From an uncultured Paracoccaceae bacterium (GTDB taxonomy: Bacteria > Pseudomonadota > Alphaproteobacteria > Rhodobacterales > Rhodobacteraceae), in NCBI GenBank assembly GCA_958439195.1, contig OY288160.1, positions 186,001-250,000 of the forward strand: a stretch of DNA of 64,000 nt, written 5' to 3'. Both the position numbers and the translations under genes were made by a program. Every line of letters starts with the position of its first letter. Position 1 is the first letter of the stretch. The notes below the pieces were generated by a model. That model was not told where the DNA came from. It searched no databases and worked only from the letters and a program-made list of their open reading frames with translations. Shown in pieces: positions 18,247 through 27,093 of the stretch.

Positions 18247-20649
18247 TCAAAAAGGATTGTCGACTGGGGGCGGTGAATTGGCCAGCTCCACCCGGTACCT
18301 CTTGACGCCTGACGGATCGTCAATGCACCGTAGTACCCGACCGCCGACCAGGCGATCTTTGTGCCGCGCTAGATAGTGGCCGACACTACGTGGGTTGAAG
18401 ACCACCTTAGAAGTGCGCTCGGTCAGTGCCTGCTGAAGTTCGTGGATCTTTCCGCGCTGTGGTTTCATGGCTCTTTCGGCGATTTCAGAAAGGGTTACCG
18501 CTTGGCCGCCTAGGGCTTCGTGCCAGAGTTCGAGAAGTTCAACGACTTCACCCTTGCGAGGATCATCAGACATCACACGTTCCCGCGTGACGGTTGGATC
18601 GTCTTCGCCCAGCCAGACCAAGGCTTCTCGCACTAAATTCCAGTCATCGAATGAACCGATGGGCGGAATTCGGTTTGGGCGACCTGCCGCGACGTAGGCG
18701 CGCAATATCGTTAATGCCGCCACGACCAGGGCGGGACGATTGCACATAGCTTCCTCAGTTGGACTGAACCCGTGCTCCAGTTGGTCCGGTCGTTCTGCAC
18801 CTGTATCGATCCGACAGACGAGAGTTCGCCGACCTAGGTCTCCCACGACCGCAAGGTTGTTTCCTGTTGCCATGACGAGCGCGTTTGTTGGCATCCGCTT
18901 CACTTCAGATTTGCCAAGGACGCGCGACGCAATGATCTCCTGGGTCAGCATCGAGCAAAGGGTGTCGCCGCCCAATGGGCGATCGCAGTTGTCGATAACC
19001 AAGACGGCATCCCCGGCCATCAAGATACTTGCCAGCCGTTTTTCGTCTTCTTCCGGCGTCTTGCCTTGCGAAATGATCGTCGGCTTATAGCCAGAGGCGA
19101 TGATGCCAATGGTCTCGCAGAGTAGGCTTTTGCCAGACCCAGCGGTCGGCGCGTCCACCGCGAAGAGGGGCGCCGCCGGTAGGATGCGTCGGATGACTGC
19201 CGTCAAACACGCCGCCAGCATCACCGCACGGTCACCTTTGGTAGCAAAGCGATACTCGCGAAAAGGTGTTGCCAAAACCTCTAGCGCGGTCGCCGCTTCC
19301 TCCTTCGTCGGGCTTTCTGGAACTGCCGGAAAAACAGTTGAACCAGGATCATAGAGCAGACCAGATGCACGGTCATATCCCGGTGTCTGCAGAACTGACC
19401 CGTCCCTGCGCATGGTCGGACACGAAATCACCCCTACTAGGACTGGAGCCTTCCATTCCCCCACACGCGCGAGCAAGGCCATAGCGTGACTGATCGGCGG
19501 GTTGATCGGGATGTCGGCCCCACGTCCAGGCTTCAGCCATACCGCTGAAATGGCAAATTTCTCTCTCAGCCAGGTTGGGGTAACGGTAAGCGTCAGCAGA
19601 GCTCCGCTCGGGCGTCGCACACCGTCATCAGCCTCGCTCTCGGCTAAGCGTGCCACACGAACAAGATTTTCGCTGCGCTGGTAAACGCCAAGATTCGCTT
19701 TCAGCAAAGCTTCTTCTGCCTGGTCCACTTCCGCTGATAGCTGCCCGCCACGAGTGGAGATCGCGGGCCGGCCGCTCGCCTTTGGGCCGGCAACAGGGTC
19801 CCTTTGTCTCAGCCAATCGCGAAACGTCTTTTCCATATCTTCCAGCTTGAGGCGTTCGCACAGTTGCGGGAGGCCCCAGACCGGTTCATTCGCCTCAATT
19901 TTTGCGCGGGTCGCTTCAGACTTGCCGGTGCGCTTTGAAGCTTCCTCGTCGCCCGCCAGCGTTGCCACCATTTCCGTAAGGGTATTGATGGTCTCATCGT
20001 CCAGCCCGGCCCTAACTAGCACGCCCGCCAGCATCATGCAGATTTCATCGCGCTGTCCGGCACCCTGGGGGTAGAAGGCGACCACAGTGGAAAGTAAGGC
20101 GATTAGCCCGCACACATGTTCCAACTCGTCGGCATCTACCGTAGGGACGGCTCCGGGGTCGTCACTCCATTGCACCTTTTCGCCAGACGGGTGAATTGAG
20201 GGTGGGACCATGGTCTGATGCCCGTTCGCCCGTAATTCTAAAACTACTGATCGTGCTAAAGGCGAACGTTTGGCAACTGCATCCGGAAGCTGATAGACAT
20301 GCCGGTTTTTGCGCAAAGTACAGACTGCAACCCGATGACTGTCGGGTGAACCTTGCCTGCCGAACGCTGGTAACTGTGGAAGAAGTAGTCTGCCAAATGC
20401 TGCAGCCTCTGAGCAGTCAAAGTCTATGTCAATCAGGCCGCCAGAACGCTCGCCCAAGGCGATGCCAATGTTTGCGTTACCGGAAAAGGCATTGTCGATT
20501 TCCGCGCTGCTCCACTTTCGCGGCTTCTTCCATGGAACCTTCGGACGCTTTTCGCCAAATGGGAGAAGAAGCACCTCCCACCCTCTGTCAAGATACTCTT
20601 GCGCCGCCTGGGCGACATCCCCTTGCTGGACTATAGGCCGGTCAGACAT
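18247..20649 (-). CDS. bifunctional DNA primase/polymerase (prim-pol) with helicase-like ATPase domain
   Basis: Probable replication protein of island 1. It is about 800 residues from the ATG at 20649 (MSDRPIVQQGDV), which has AGGGGG 7 nt before it and overlaps the upstream HTH gene by 8 nt; an in-frame start at 20808 is less likely. N-terminal prim-pol features: WEVLLLPFGEKRPKVPW, the metal-binding GLIDIDFDC (about 71-79) and SHRVAV. The C-terminal half is a P-loop ATPase with Walker A APTAGSGKS (500-508), VLVIDNCDRPLGGD and NALVMATGNN. Such primase-helicase fusions occur in P4-like satellites and plasmids. A different replication protein (VapE type) sits at the same place in island 2. Confidence 0.85.
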   Translation of the reverse strand: MSDRPIVQQGDVAQAAQEYLDRGWEVLLLPFGEKRPKVPWKKPRKWSSAEIDNAFSGNANIGIALGERSGGLIDIDFDCSEAAAFGRLLLPQLPAFGRQGSPDSHRVAVCTLRKNRHVYQLPDAVAKRSPLARSVVLELRANGHQTMVPPSIHPSGEKVQWSDDPGAVPTVDADELEHVCGLIALLSTVVAFYPQGAGQRDEICMMLAGVLVRAGLDDETINTLTEMVATLAGDEEASKRTGKSEATRAKIEANEPVWGLPQLCERLKLEDMEKTFRDWLRQRDPVAGPKASGRPAISTRGGQLSAEVDQAEEALLKANLGVYQRSENLVRVARLAESEADDGVRRPSGALLTLTVTPTWLREKFAISAVWLKPGRGADIPINPPISHAMALLARVGEWKAPVLVGVISCPTMRRDGSVLQTPGYDRASGLLYDPGSTVFPAVPESPTKEEAATALEVLATPFREYRFATKGDRAVMLAACLTAVIRRILPAAPLFAVDAPTAGSGKSLLCETIGIIASGYKPTIISQGKTPEEDEKRLASILMAGDAVLVIDNCDRPLGGDTLCSMLTQEIIASRVLGKSEVKRMPTNALVMATGNNLAVVGDLGRRTLVCRIDTGAERPDQLEHGFSPTEEAMCNRPALVVAALTILRAYVAAGRPNRIPPIGSFDDWNLVREALVWLGEDDPTVTRERVMSDDPRKGEVVELLELWHEALGGQAVTLSEIAERAMKPQRGKIHELQQALTERTSKVVFNPRSVGHYLARHKDRLVGGRVLRCIDDPSGVKRYRVELANSPPPVDNPF

Positions 20650-20905
20650 GATCAGCCCCCTTCTCGGCATGAACCACAAGGCCAAGCCAGTCTTGCAAGT
20701 CAGACAGCACATACCAAATGTACCCCTGCTCTTCGTGGAACCGAGGACCGATACCCTTGCTGCGCAGCCTTCTCCAGTATCCCTTGCTGGTCCCTGTGAG
20801 TTTAGCAACGGCGCCTGGATTCAGGATTGTGGTCTTGCGGATTGGATGCGCCATATAGCTGACAAAAAGCAGATCGGCCGTAATGCGCGGGCGCTCAATG
20901 GTCAT
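20642..20905 (-). CDS. small HTH protein, AlpA/excisionase-like (2)
   Basis: About 87 residues from the ATG at 20905 (MTIERPRITADLLFVSYMAH). The helix-turn-helix part is NPGAVAKLTGTSKGYWRRLR, followed by GIGPRFHEEQGYIWYVLSDLQDWL, the AlpA/MerR-type winged pattern of excisionases and island regulators. It overlaps the preceding HTH gene by 11 nt and the prim-pol gene by 8 nt, so the three form one translationally coupled unit. It may regulate integrase or primase expression or act as a directionality factor; that role is inferred. Confidence 0.7.
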   Translation of the reverse strand: MTIERPRITADLLFVSYMAHPIRKTTILNPGAVAKLTGTSKGYWRRLRSKGIGPRFHEEQGYIWYVLSDLQDWLGLVVHAEKGADHV

Positions 20906-21107
20906 GGCGTGCCCCCATCGTGTTGCTAGCGCCCTGTTCCGCGAAGTTCTCCAGGTCGGAACGATGGTACCGAATGGCCTTGCTGCCGAGGCGGCGTGCC
21001 TTTGGGCCGCCACCATACACTCGCCATTTTTCCAGCGTTGACGGGTGAAGATTTAGGTAGGCAGCGGCCTGCTTGGTGTTGAGTAGGTGTGAATTGTTTC
21101 TAGACAT
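20895..21107 (-). CDS. small HTH protein, AlpA-family (1)
   Basis: About 70 residues from the ATG at 21107 (MSRNNSHLLNTKQAAAYLNL); an ATG four codons upstream is possible. The motif LLNTKQAAAYLNLHPSTLEK followed by GGGPKARRLGSKAIRYHRSD is the standard AlpA/excisionase-type HTH (helix_turn_helix_17). It is the first gene of the AlpA-AlpA-primase unit. Members of this family act as regulators of island excision (AlpA of CP4-57 activates the integrase). Confidence 0.85.
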   Translation of the reverse strand: MSRNNSHLLNTKQAAAYLNLHPSTLEKWRVYGGGPKARRLGSKAIRYHRSDLENFAEQGASNTMGARHDH

Positions 21108-21168
21108 TCTAGTCTCCATGAAAAAGGAGACTCCCCAATAGTCACAGAAACGCGGCCTGGCGAATGAT

Positions 21169-21780
21169 CTAAAATAGCTGTTTTAAATCTCGCACAGGGT
21201 CTTCTGGTGCGGCAATTGGGATCATGAACGGCCCGAACAGAAGTCGGACCTTCTCGTGCCACTCGTGCATGATCGCAACTTCGATGCCCTCATTCGTTAT
21301 CTCCTGCAGCACCAGGTCATCTTTGTCTGTTTTGAATTTTCTGGCGAGCCTGGACTCAATGCTCTCGTCTGTTGCGATGTCGTTGAACTTGCTCCCCTGT
21401 TCCCGGAACTTTGAAATCACGTGCCGGGCAAGTTCCTTGATCCCGCGCGGCGGCGAGCGTGTTGGTTGTCCCCACTCTATCGTACCAGAAACCAATCTGC
21501 CGCCTCCTCGGTCAGCAACATACTCTTTTGCCATCTGAGCAAGCATTGGGAAGTCCCGACTGACTTTCATGTCGTCGCGAGGCTTGATGCCGAAAACGGC
21601 TTCCTTTGCATCACGAAGGCGCTCCAGTTCGGTCCGCTTGCCCCCAGACTGAGGAGGGTGGGCGCGAATGAGCGACAAAAGTAACTGATCGATGAAGGCG
21701 TTGGCGAGTGGGCTGCTTTTGCGCCAGTCATCGTTTTCAATGGTGAGGCCGTGCCAGATTTCCTCGCCCTTTTCTTGCAT
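21169..21780 (-). CDS. hypothetical protein downstream of the integrase
   Basis: A 203-residue protein I do not recognise. It is charged, mostly helical, has no transmembrane segment and no clear catalytic motif. It starts 18 bp after the integrase stop on the same strand, so it is likely co-transcribed with it. In island 2 only the first ~20 codons of a homologue remain in the same position (36708-36800). It may therefore be a dispensable companion of the integrase. Confidence 0.65.
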   Translation of the reverse strand: MQEKGEEIWHGLTIENDDWRKSSPLANAFIDQLLLSLIRAHPPQSGGKRTELERLRDAKEAVFGIKPRDDMKVSRDFPMLAQMAKEYVADRGGGRLVSGTIEWGQPTRSPPRGIKELARHVISKFREQGSKFNDIATDESIESRLARKFKTDKDDLVLQEITNEGIEVAIMHEWHEKVRLLFGPFMIPIAAPEDPVRDLKQLF

Positions 21781-21798
21781 AGTCGCCTCCCCGTTGCG

Positions 21799-22959
21799 CT
21801 AGCTGGTAGCGAGCTGAAGTATCTTGCTCGCCACGAGAGACACCGGCCCTCGCAGGCGCTCGATGTCGCTGACAATATACCCCGCCGTCACGTCTCCGGA
21901 AATCTTGTGGTTCAGCATGCGCTTGAGGGCGTAGTGCGAGATGTCCAGGCTTTCGGCGATGGTGATGAAGGTGCGCCGCAGATCGTGCAGTGTGAACTCA
22001 ACCCCGCTGCGCTCGGTGACCCTTTCAGTGAACTTCTTGGTTTCCACGATGTGACCACACTCGCTCGAACTAGGAAAAACCCATGGGGACTTTCCGGCCT
22101 CTGTTTTGCGTTCGGTCAGCAAGTCAACGAGGTACCCCGACAGAGGCAGGTCGAGGGGGTCACCGTTCTTGGTCTGGGGCAAATGAAGTGTCCGATTTCT
22201 CAGATCGATGTTTTCCCATCGCAAACGGGCAATTTCGTTGCGCCGCATGCCAGTGAACAGCGCGATTAGAAGGAAGTCCCGCGCATATTCGGGTTCCTCC
22301 ATCACAGCGACCCACCAAGCCGGTAAGTCGGATGGCGTGATAAGGGTGCGGCGCCGACGTTCGGGAAACCAAGCGCGGGCCTGGGTCAAGATGTTCACCG
22401 GGTTGGGAGGGAAGACGTCATGCCCTGCGGCAGTCACGTTGTAGACTGACCGGAAATGGCGCATCACGTTGTTGGCTGTGACCTCGCCGTTTTCCTTGGC
22501 GATCTTTTGGTGGCGCTTCAACACGGCCTGCCGGGATATCGTGGTGATGGACGTTTTGGCCCAATCCTTGAGGTAGAGGTTGATCGTGCGACTGTAAGCG
22601 TCCACGGTTCCTGCCGCGAGATTTTGGCGCGTCTCAAAGAAGCCTTTGAAAGCGTCGGCGACGGTGATTGCTTCGAGCGCCTTCTTCCGCTTCTCCTCGT
22701 TGGGGTCCAGGCCCAAAGCCATTTCGGTGAGGATATGCATTGCCCGTTTGCGGGCGGTATCGACAGACATGATGTCCGCCCGGCCGATCGTGACGCGCCG
22801 GGTCCTGCCCGCAACTTGTCCTTCGACAACAAAGACCTTGGCGCTGGATCCAACCCTCAGGCCGAAGCCCCGGAGCAACTTGTCCCGGTACAAAACCTGA
22901 CCGGCCTTGGGGTTACTGATTGCGTCGATTTTCTGCTTGGTGAACTGAAGTGTAGGCAT
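21799..22959 (-). CDS. int: tyrosine recombinase integrase, island 1
   Basis: A 386-residue integrase of the P4/DUF4102 type. It has an N-terminal arm-binding domain (residues 1-100, YRDKLLRGFGLRVGSS), a core-binding SAM-like domain (about 100-190) and a catalytic domain. The pentad is visible: Arg239 in FTGMRRNEIARLRW, Lys264 in QTKNGDP, His325-x-x-Arg328 in LHDLRRTF, His351 in MLNHKISGDV and Tyr361 in TAGYIVSD. It should integrate the island into tRNA-Thr. Unusually for this family it is 8.5 kb from the nearest att site. Its near-twin is in island 2. Confidence 0.95.
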   Translation of the reverse strand: MPTLQFTKQKIDAISNPKAGQVLYRDKLLRGFGLRVGSSAKVFVVEGQVAGRTRRVTIGRADIMSVDTARKRAMHILTEMALGLDPNEEKRKKALEAITVADAFKGFFETRQNLAAGTVDAYSRTINLYLKDWAKTSITTISRQAVLKRHQKIAKENGEVTANNVMRHFRSVYNVTAAGHDVFPPNPVNILTQARAWFPERRRRTLITPSDLPAWWVAVMEEPEYARDFLLIALFTGMRRNEIARLRWENIDLRNRTLHLPQTKNGDPLDLPLSGYLVDLLTERKTEAGKSPWVFPSSSECGHIVETKKFTERVTERSGVEFTLHDLRRTFITIAESLDISHYALKRMLNHKISGDVTAGYIVSDIERLRGPVSLVASKILQLATS

Positions 22960-23258
22960 GGAGACCTCCTTTTGGCCTCACCTCATTGTCTCTCACGTGG
23001 TATAAAAATACAATAAAAATCAGATGTTTATCCGCATTTTGCAGAGTTTTCCACCGTCGTCCAACGTGGTCATGCGTGCGCGCACGAAGGCCGTTCCCCT
23101 GGATCTCCTGCTAAAGAGATAGAAGGGTTGGCGCTGGCCGATCACGCAGCGGCGCTAGCACCCAGATGCCCGCTCGGACCGCCTTCATTTGGCATCCCTG
23201 ATTGACGCACGTAGACACTGGCGGCCATCATGGATGAGTTTTCCATGGGGGCTTTGGC
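22960..23258. other. divergent promoter region between int and EVE-HNH
   Basis: About 300 bp, conserved in island 2 (37980-38279). The int side has an AT-rich stretch (TATAAAAATACAATAAAAATC) that may hold the int promoter. A 9-bp sequence CGTCCAACG at 23058 recurs just inside the right ends (31413, 51011), possibly a shared recombinase or accessory-protein site. No gene is seen in it. Confidence 0.5.
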
Positions 23259-25109
23259 GTGGCAGTAATTGACCAACAGACGATTATTGATCGGATCCGG
23301 AAGACTCCATCCTACGACAAACTGAGGATCATCGAGGCCAACATCACGAAACAAGATGCCATGACGCCGGCCGTCGAGGTTGCGATCAAGGAACATTACG
23401 GCGCCCTGGCGCGGCAGGTCGTAGCGGAAAAGGCCGGAATCAAACTCGAAAACCTTACGCCAGCCGAAGAGAAGATCGTGCTCGCCGTCGCTGAGTACGT
23501 TGGCTTGATGAAGCGTGACCGTAAGACCGCTTCCCGCACATTTCAGCAGTTGAAAAACCGCGGTCTAATTGGAGCGGCAGAAGCCGCGGTGTCGAGGGCC
23601 AAGCCGACACAGGGCTTTACCATGTTGAATGAAGCGGATCGGGCCGATTTATCCTATGAGCAAATTATTCTCGACCATCCTGACGAGTTCTCAGAACGTG
23701 CCCTTTGGTTTGCACGTCGCGCTTTGGGCCTCGACAACGCCACGGCGAAACCACCAGCAGAGGGCGACGCATCAACACAAGCCCGAACGGAACTACTCCT
23801 GAACTGGCTGAAGTCGCGGCGCGCAAATGAGCCTGGTCAAATCGCACCATACACAAACGCCGATGCTGCCCAGGCGATGGAAATCGGCGACATGGCGAAG
23901 TACGGGCGCACGCAAGGAAACATCCAATCACGTCTTGACTTTGCTTGCTACAAGCTGGGCCTGCCGCCCTTGGGCATGACAGCGAAAGAGTGGTTCTCTC
24001 GTGCCTGGAATTGGGGTGATCCAAGCTGGGTGTATCCTAGAGCTTCAATGCAGAAGGCGGCACAAGACCATGCGTGGTCGATCGCCGATTTTGATCAGGT
24101 CCTGCAGATGACACGTGCTCTGCCAGGAGGTGCTTCCAAACTTTGGCAAGACGAGGCGGCGGAACGTCCTGATGCGATCAAGGCGTGGGCCATAGCACTC
24201 GGCGCTGAGAAGGAAGGGCCCTACTGGGTGCTCGTCTGCAATCCCCAGAAATGGGCAATCGACGAATTCCTGGCGCGCGGCATCGAAGTCGACTCGTGGG
24301 GTGTGCGCCCCTCAGACAAGGAACGTTTCAAACCAGGCCAACTGGCGATAATTCGCGTTGGGCAAGATCGTCGGAGCAAGTCTGAACGAGAGGGGCGCCC
24401 GCCACTTGATTCCGGAATCTATGCGCTTTGTCAGGTTCTTACGGAGCCGTACCCGGCGACAGGGGCAAGCGATGAATTCTGGTCACCTGGGAGCGAGCGA
24501 GAGCCAGGTTGGCCGACGGTTGATATTCGATACCTGCGCACGTTTCTGGACAAACCGCTGCCGATCGAAACTCTGAAGGCGCAGTTGCCGAATATCACAG
24601 GGCAGTTGCTTGACGGCTTTCAAGCTTCGACTTTTCCGATTTCTGGAGAGGACTTTCGGGCCGTGACAGCACTACTCGGGGTGTCAGTGGATGACCTTCC
24701 GGATGCCGCGGACGTGCCAGGTTTGGCCAAATCACTGGCAGACATTGAGGACAAGTACAGGGATGCGTCACCTGAAGTGAAGGAGCGCCAAAGCCGGTAC
24801 ATCGAGCGGGGGCCGGTAGGAGCTAAGGTCAAGAAACTGAATGGTTTCAAGTGCCAAATCTGCGACGCCCTGGGGCACCATCCACACGCGTTCCTGAAGC
24901 CAAACGGCGACCCCTATGTGGAGGCCCACCATGTCATGCCCGTGTCGAAGCTGGAAAAGGGCTCACTTCACGCTGCCAACATTATGACTCTCTGCGCCAA
25001 CCATCACCGCCAGCTTCATTTCGGAGGCGTTGAGGTCGAAATCACCGATACGCATTTCACATTGGAGCTCGGGGGCGTGCTGATCAGCATACCGCGCCCA
25101 GCTGTGTGA
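23259..25109 (+). CDS. EVE domain-HNH endonuclease fusion, copy 1
   Basis: A 616-residue protein starting at GTG 23259; the island 2 copy also starts GTG at the same place, with a G-rich SD upstream. Residues 1-300 are helical and unassigned. An EVE/PUA-like domain covers about 321-460 (GPYWVLVCNPQKWAIDEFL, DSWGVRPSDKERFKPGQLA, GIYALCQVLTEP). A C-terminal HNH nuclease covers 531-590, with CQIC (532-535), VEAHHVMPVS (His557, His558) and LCANHHRQLH (579-588). EVE domains bind modified bases in DNA or RNA, so this is probably a modification-dependent restriction nuclease; that is inference. It sits divergently from int in both islands, so it belongs to the core rather than to exchangeable cargo. 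Confidence 0.85.
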   Translation: MAVIDQQTIIDRIRKTPSYDKLRIIEANITKQDAMTPAVEVAIKEHYGALARQVVAEKAGIKLENLTPAEEKIVLAVAEYVGLMKRDRKTASRTFQQLKNRGLIGAAEAAVSRAKPTQGFTMLNEADRADLSYEQIILDHPDEFSERALWFARRALGLDNATAKPPAEGDASTQARTELLLNWLKSRRANEPGQIAPYTNADAAQAMEIGDMAKYGRTQGNIQSRLDFACYKLGLPPLGMTAKEWFSRAWNWGDPSWVYPRASMQKAAQDHAWSIADFDQVLQMTRALPGGASKLWQDEAAERPDAIKAWAIALGAEKEGPYWVLVCNPQKWAIDEFLARGIEVDSWGVRPSDKERFKPGQLAIIRVGQDRRSKSEREGRPPLDSGIYALCQVLTEPYPATGASDEFWSPGSEREPGWPTVDIRYLRTFLDKPLPIETLKAQLPNITGQLLDGFQASTFPISGEDFRAVTALLGVSVDDLPDAADVPGLAKSLADIEDKYRDASPEVKERQSRYIERGPVGAKVKKLNGFKCQICDALGHHPHAFLKPNGDPYVEAHHVMPVSKLEKGSLHAANIMTLCANHHRQLHFGGVEVEITDTHFTLELGGVLISIPRPAV

Positions 25110-25296
25110 GTTCAGCAGCTGATCGTTTCGTCGAGAGTCCCCTTGCGTTCAAACCGGGTCCGGTGGAGGGCGCACCCTGGGGTTGTGGCGTCGAAACCCG
25201 TGCCTGGGGTGGGGTGTACCCCCTACCGCAGCCACCAGCAGTCCAAAGTGCTGAAAGGTTCCGAACCAGCTAGGCCAATGCCATCAAGGTAACGCC

Positions 25297-25347
25297 AGAG
25301 AATATGTTACATGGCCTCTTGAGTTATTCAGAGAGTATGTTACATGG
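25297..25347 (+). promoter_or_regulatory. paired palindromic repeats, possible operator
   Basis: Two near-identical 18-mers, AGAGAATATGTTACATGG (25297) and AGAGAGTATGTTACATGG (25330), lie 33 bp apart, about three helical turns. Each holds the palindrome ATGT-T-ACAT. They end 37 bp before the start of the 189-residue gene at 25384. The arrangement suggests a repressor binding cooperatively, perhaps the product of that gene. Confidence 0.5.
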
Positions 25348-25383
25348 ATGCTGCGGCCCGCGGTGGGTTGGATGGAGAGGAAC

Positions 25384-25953
25384 ATGATGCCTGTTGTAAG
25401 ACTGAACGACGCGACCTTCGCCGATCTGAAGACCTTGGCGACATGGCTCGGAACCGATACCCCCTCGCAGACGATTGACGCGATCGTCGCCCAGACCATG
25501 AACAAGCTCGACCTTGAGCGTGATGTTGAGGACAGCGCGGCTGTACCTGGGGCCGCCGATGTCCTTCAGTTCAAGGCAACACCGGGCCTCGCATTCACTC
25601 GTATATTGTCCGCATCGGTGGAGGGGCAGCCCCTGCCGAAAGCTAACTGGGCGTCGCTGCTGCTGTCGGTGATAGCCGCAGTCAAGAAGAAGGGGCTGAA
25701 CGCCGAAGAGCTGGTTAAGGTTCTGGACGTTCCGGCCAGCCGCTCAAAGCTGGACACTCAGGGCTACACCTTCCACCAGAATCTTGGGATTTCGATCCAA
25801 GGGCAGTCAGCCCAAGACGCATGGAAGGAAGCGGAGCGTCTGGCGAATAAGTTCCACGTGCCGGTTGAAGTGAGCTTTCAGTGGCGCGACAATCCCAAGG
25901 CTCAACACCCTGGCCGTGAAGGGTCACTGCGTGCGGGGCAGGGCGCGGTGTAG
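25384..25953 (+). CDS. hypothetical protein with possible N-terminal ribbon-helix-helix
   Basis: 189 residues from the ATG at 25384 with GGAGAGG just upstream; a second ATG follows immediately, and an in-frame ATG at 25348 is less likely. The N-terminus PVVRLNDATFADLKTLATWL has the strand-helix pattern of ribbon-helix-helix DNA binders. The C-terminal ~115 residues (ANWASLLLSVIAAVKKKGLN ... SIQGQSAQDAWKEAERLA) form a conserved-looking domain I cannot name. Two palindromic repeats lie upstream. A regulatory role is plausible but not shown. Confidence 0.6.
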   Translation: MMPVVRLNDATFADLKTLATWLGTDTPSQTIDAIVAQTMNKLDLERDVEDSAAVPGAADVLQFKATPGLAFTRILSASVEGQPLPKANWASLLLSVIAAVKKKGLNAEELVKVLDVPASRSKLDTQGYTFHQNLGISIQGQSAQDAWKEAERLANKFHVPVEVSFQWRDNPKAQHPGREGSLRAGQGAV

Positions 25954-25974
25954 CGCCCTTCCTACTGAAAGCAC

Positions 25975-27075
25975 TCATTTCGCCGGTTTTGCCCATTCGA
26001 AGCGAACCTTCAGTCCGTTCAAGTGGGTGTAAGGAAGGATGCCACGATGCTGGAGCATGCCGACAATAATCCCAGGATGTAGGCCCACCTCATATGCAAA
26101 GGCACGTACGGCAGCCTCTGACCGCGGCACTGTCCTGCAGAACTGTGCGAAGCGTTCACTTCCAACCAACTGATCCTCTGCCCAAGCATCGGCTTCATCT
26201 TCTGCACCATCGCCAACGCCCCCCTGATCGTCAGCAAAGGTACGGCCTCTATGGAGCATGACGTGGCCAGCTTCGTGGAAGAAAGTCCACCAGAAGTGAT
26301 CGTTGGCCTTCATGCGGAGCGACATCTGAATGATAGCTCGATTGCCGTCCATCCAACGCGCCGAACCGAACAGCTTGGTGCTGGGGAGGGAGGGCTCGAA
26401 AACTACGGCAACGCCGGACCGCGCGCAAATATCAACCATCCGTGGCGCAAAGACTTCCACGCGTTCGCAAGTCATGCCGCGCACTTCAGCCACTGCGCTC
26501 GCAAACCGACCTTCATCAAATGCAGGCAGGTTCATTCTCCGAGCTCTTCGTTCGCCAAGCATCAGCCATGCGGCGACGTGGTTCTCGTCGGACTCATAGG
26601 TTTTCGAATGCCGGTGCTGCACGGCGAGGTTACGAAGTCTGGCTTCATACGCACCTGGTGTCCCGATACCCAGCAGTGTCAGAAGCCCCTCACACATGGC
26701 CTCAGTACTGGCGCCACGCTGCAGGACATTCCGCGCGATAAGTTCCCTGACAGGGAACTTGGCGAGGAAAGCCCTGCTTTCATCAGCGTTCTGCTGACGG
26801 GCTTTCCGAGCTTCATGGAGGTCCCAGTCGGCCTGTAGCCCAGTCCAGATATCAGCCTTCATCCCAAGAACGTGCTCAAGCTTCAGCGCCGTTTCGGCTG
26901 AAACTGGGTTCGTTCCGTTGATGATCGTACTAACAAGCTTTGGCGTAAGCCCCGCCAGCCGCGCAAACTCAGCCTGTGACCAACCCTTGTTCTCTATGTA
27001 TTCGGCAAGGTGCTCACCTGGATGTACCGCCCAGTCTGGAGACCATGCCTCAGCTTCTTCCACTCCACCGCTCAT
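25975..27075 (-). CDS. higA: HigA-type antitoxin with XRE HTH and ImmA/IrrE metallopeptidase domain
   Basis: 366 residues in two parts. An N-terminal HigA/VapI-like HTH covers about 18-80 (HPGEHLAEYIENKGWSQAEF, INGTNPVSAETALKLEHVLG). A C-terminal ImmA/IrrE-type zinc peptidase domain contains WWTFFHEAGHVMLHRG (HEAGH at 267-271). It lies 18 bp downstream of a HigB-like toxin gene in the same orientation, and GGGAGAGAAG precedes its ATG. Together they look like a HigBA module, with the toxin first as usual. The peptidase domain is an extended form of antitoxin that could degrade itself or a regulator when triggered; that part is inference. Confidence 0.85.
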   Translation of the reverse strand: MSGGVEEAEAWSPDWAVHPGEHLAEYIENKGWSQAEFARLAGLTPKLVSTIINGTNPVSAETALKLEHVLGMKADIWTGLQADWDLHEARKARQQNADESRAFLAKFPVRELIARNVLQRGASTEAMCEGLLTLLGIGTPGAYEARLRNLAVQHRHSKTYESDENHVAAWLMLGERRARRMNLPAFDEGRFASAVAEVRGMTCERVEVFAPRMVDICARSGVAVVFEPSLPSTKLFGSARWMDGNRAIIQMSLRMKANDHFWWTFFHEAGHVMLHRGRTFADDQGGVGDGAEDEADAWAEDQLVGSERFAQFCRTVPRSEAAVRAFAYEVGLHPGIIVGMLQHRGILPYTHLNGLKVRFEWAKPAK

Positions 27076-27093
27076 GCGAACTTCTCTCCCACG

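Larger units (their letters stand above)
21719..25241. repeat. 3.5-kb conserved core module, copy 1 (int + EVE-HNH)
   Basis: This stretch is repeated at 36739-40261 in the same orientation at an offset of ~15,020 bp. It covers the first codons of the 203-residue gene, the integrase, the divergent promoter region, the EVE-HNH gene and ~130 bp past its stop (to GCCACCAGCAG). Both proteins are nearly identical between copies; beyond the module the islands differ completely. It marks the common backbone of the two elements. Confidence 0.9.
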
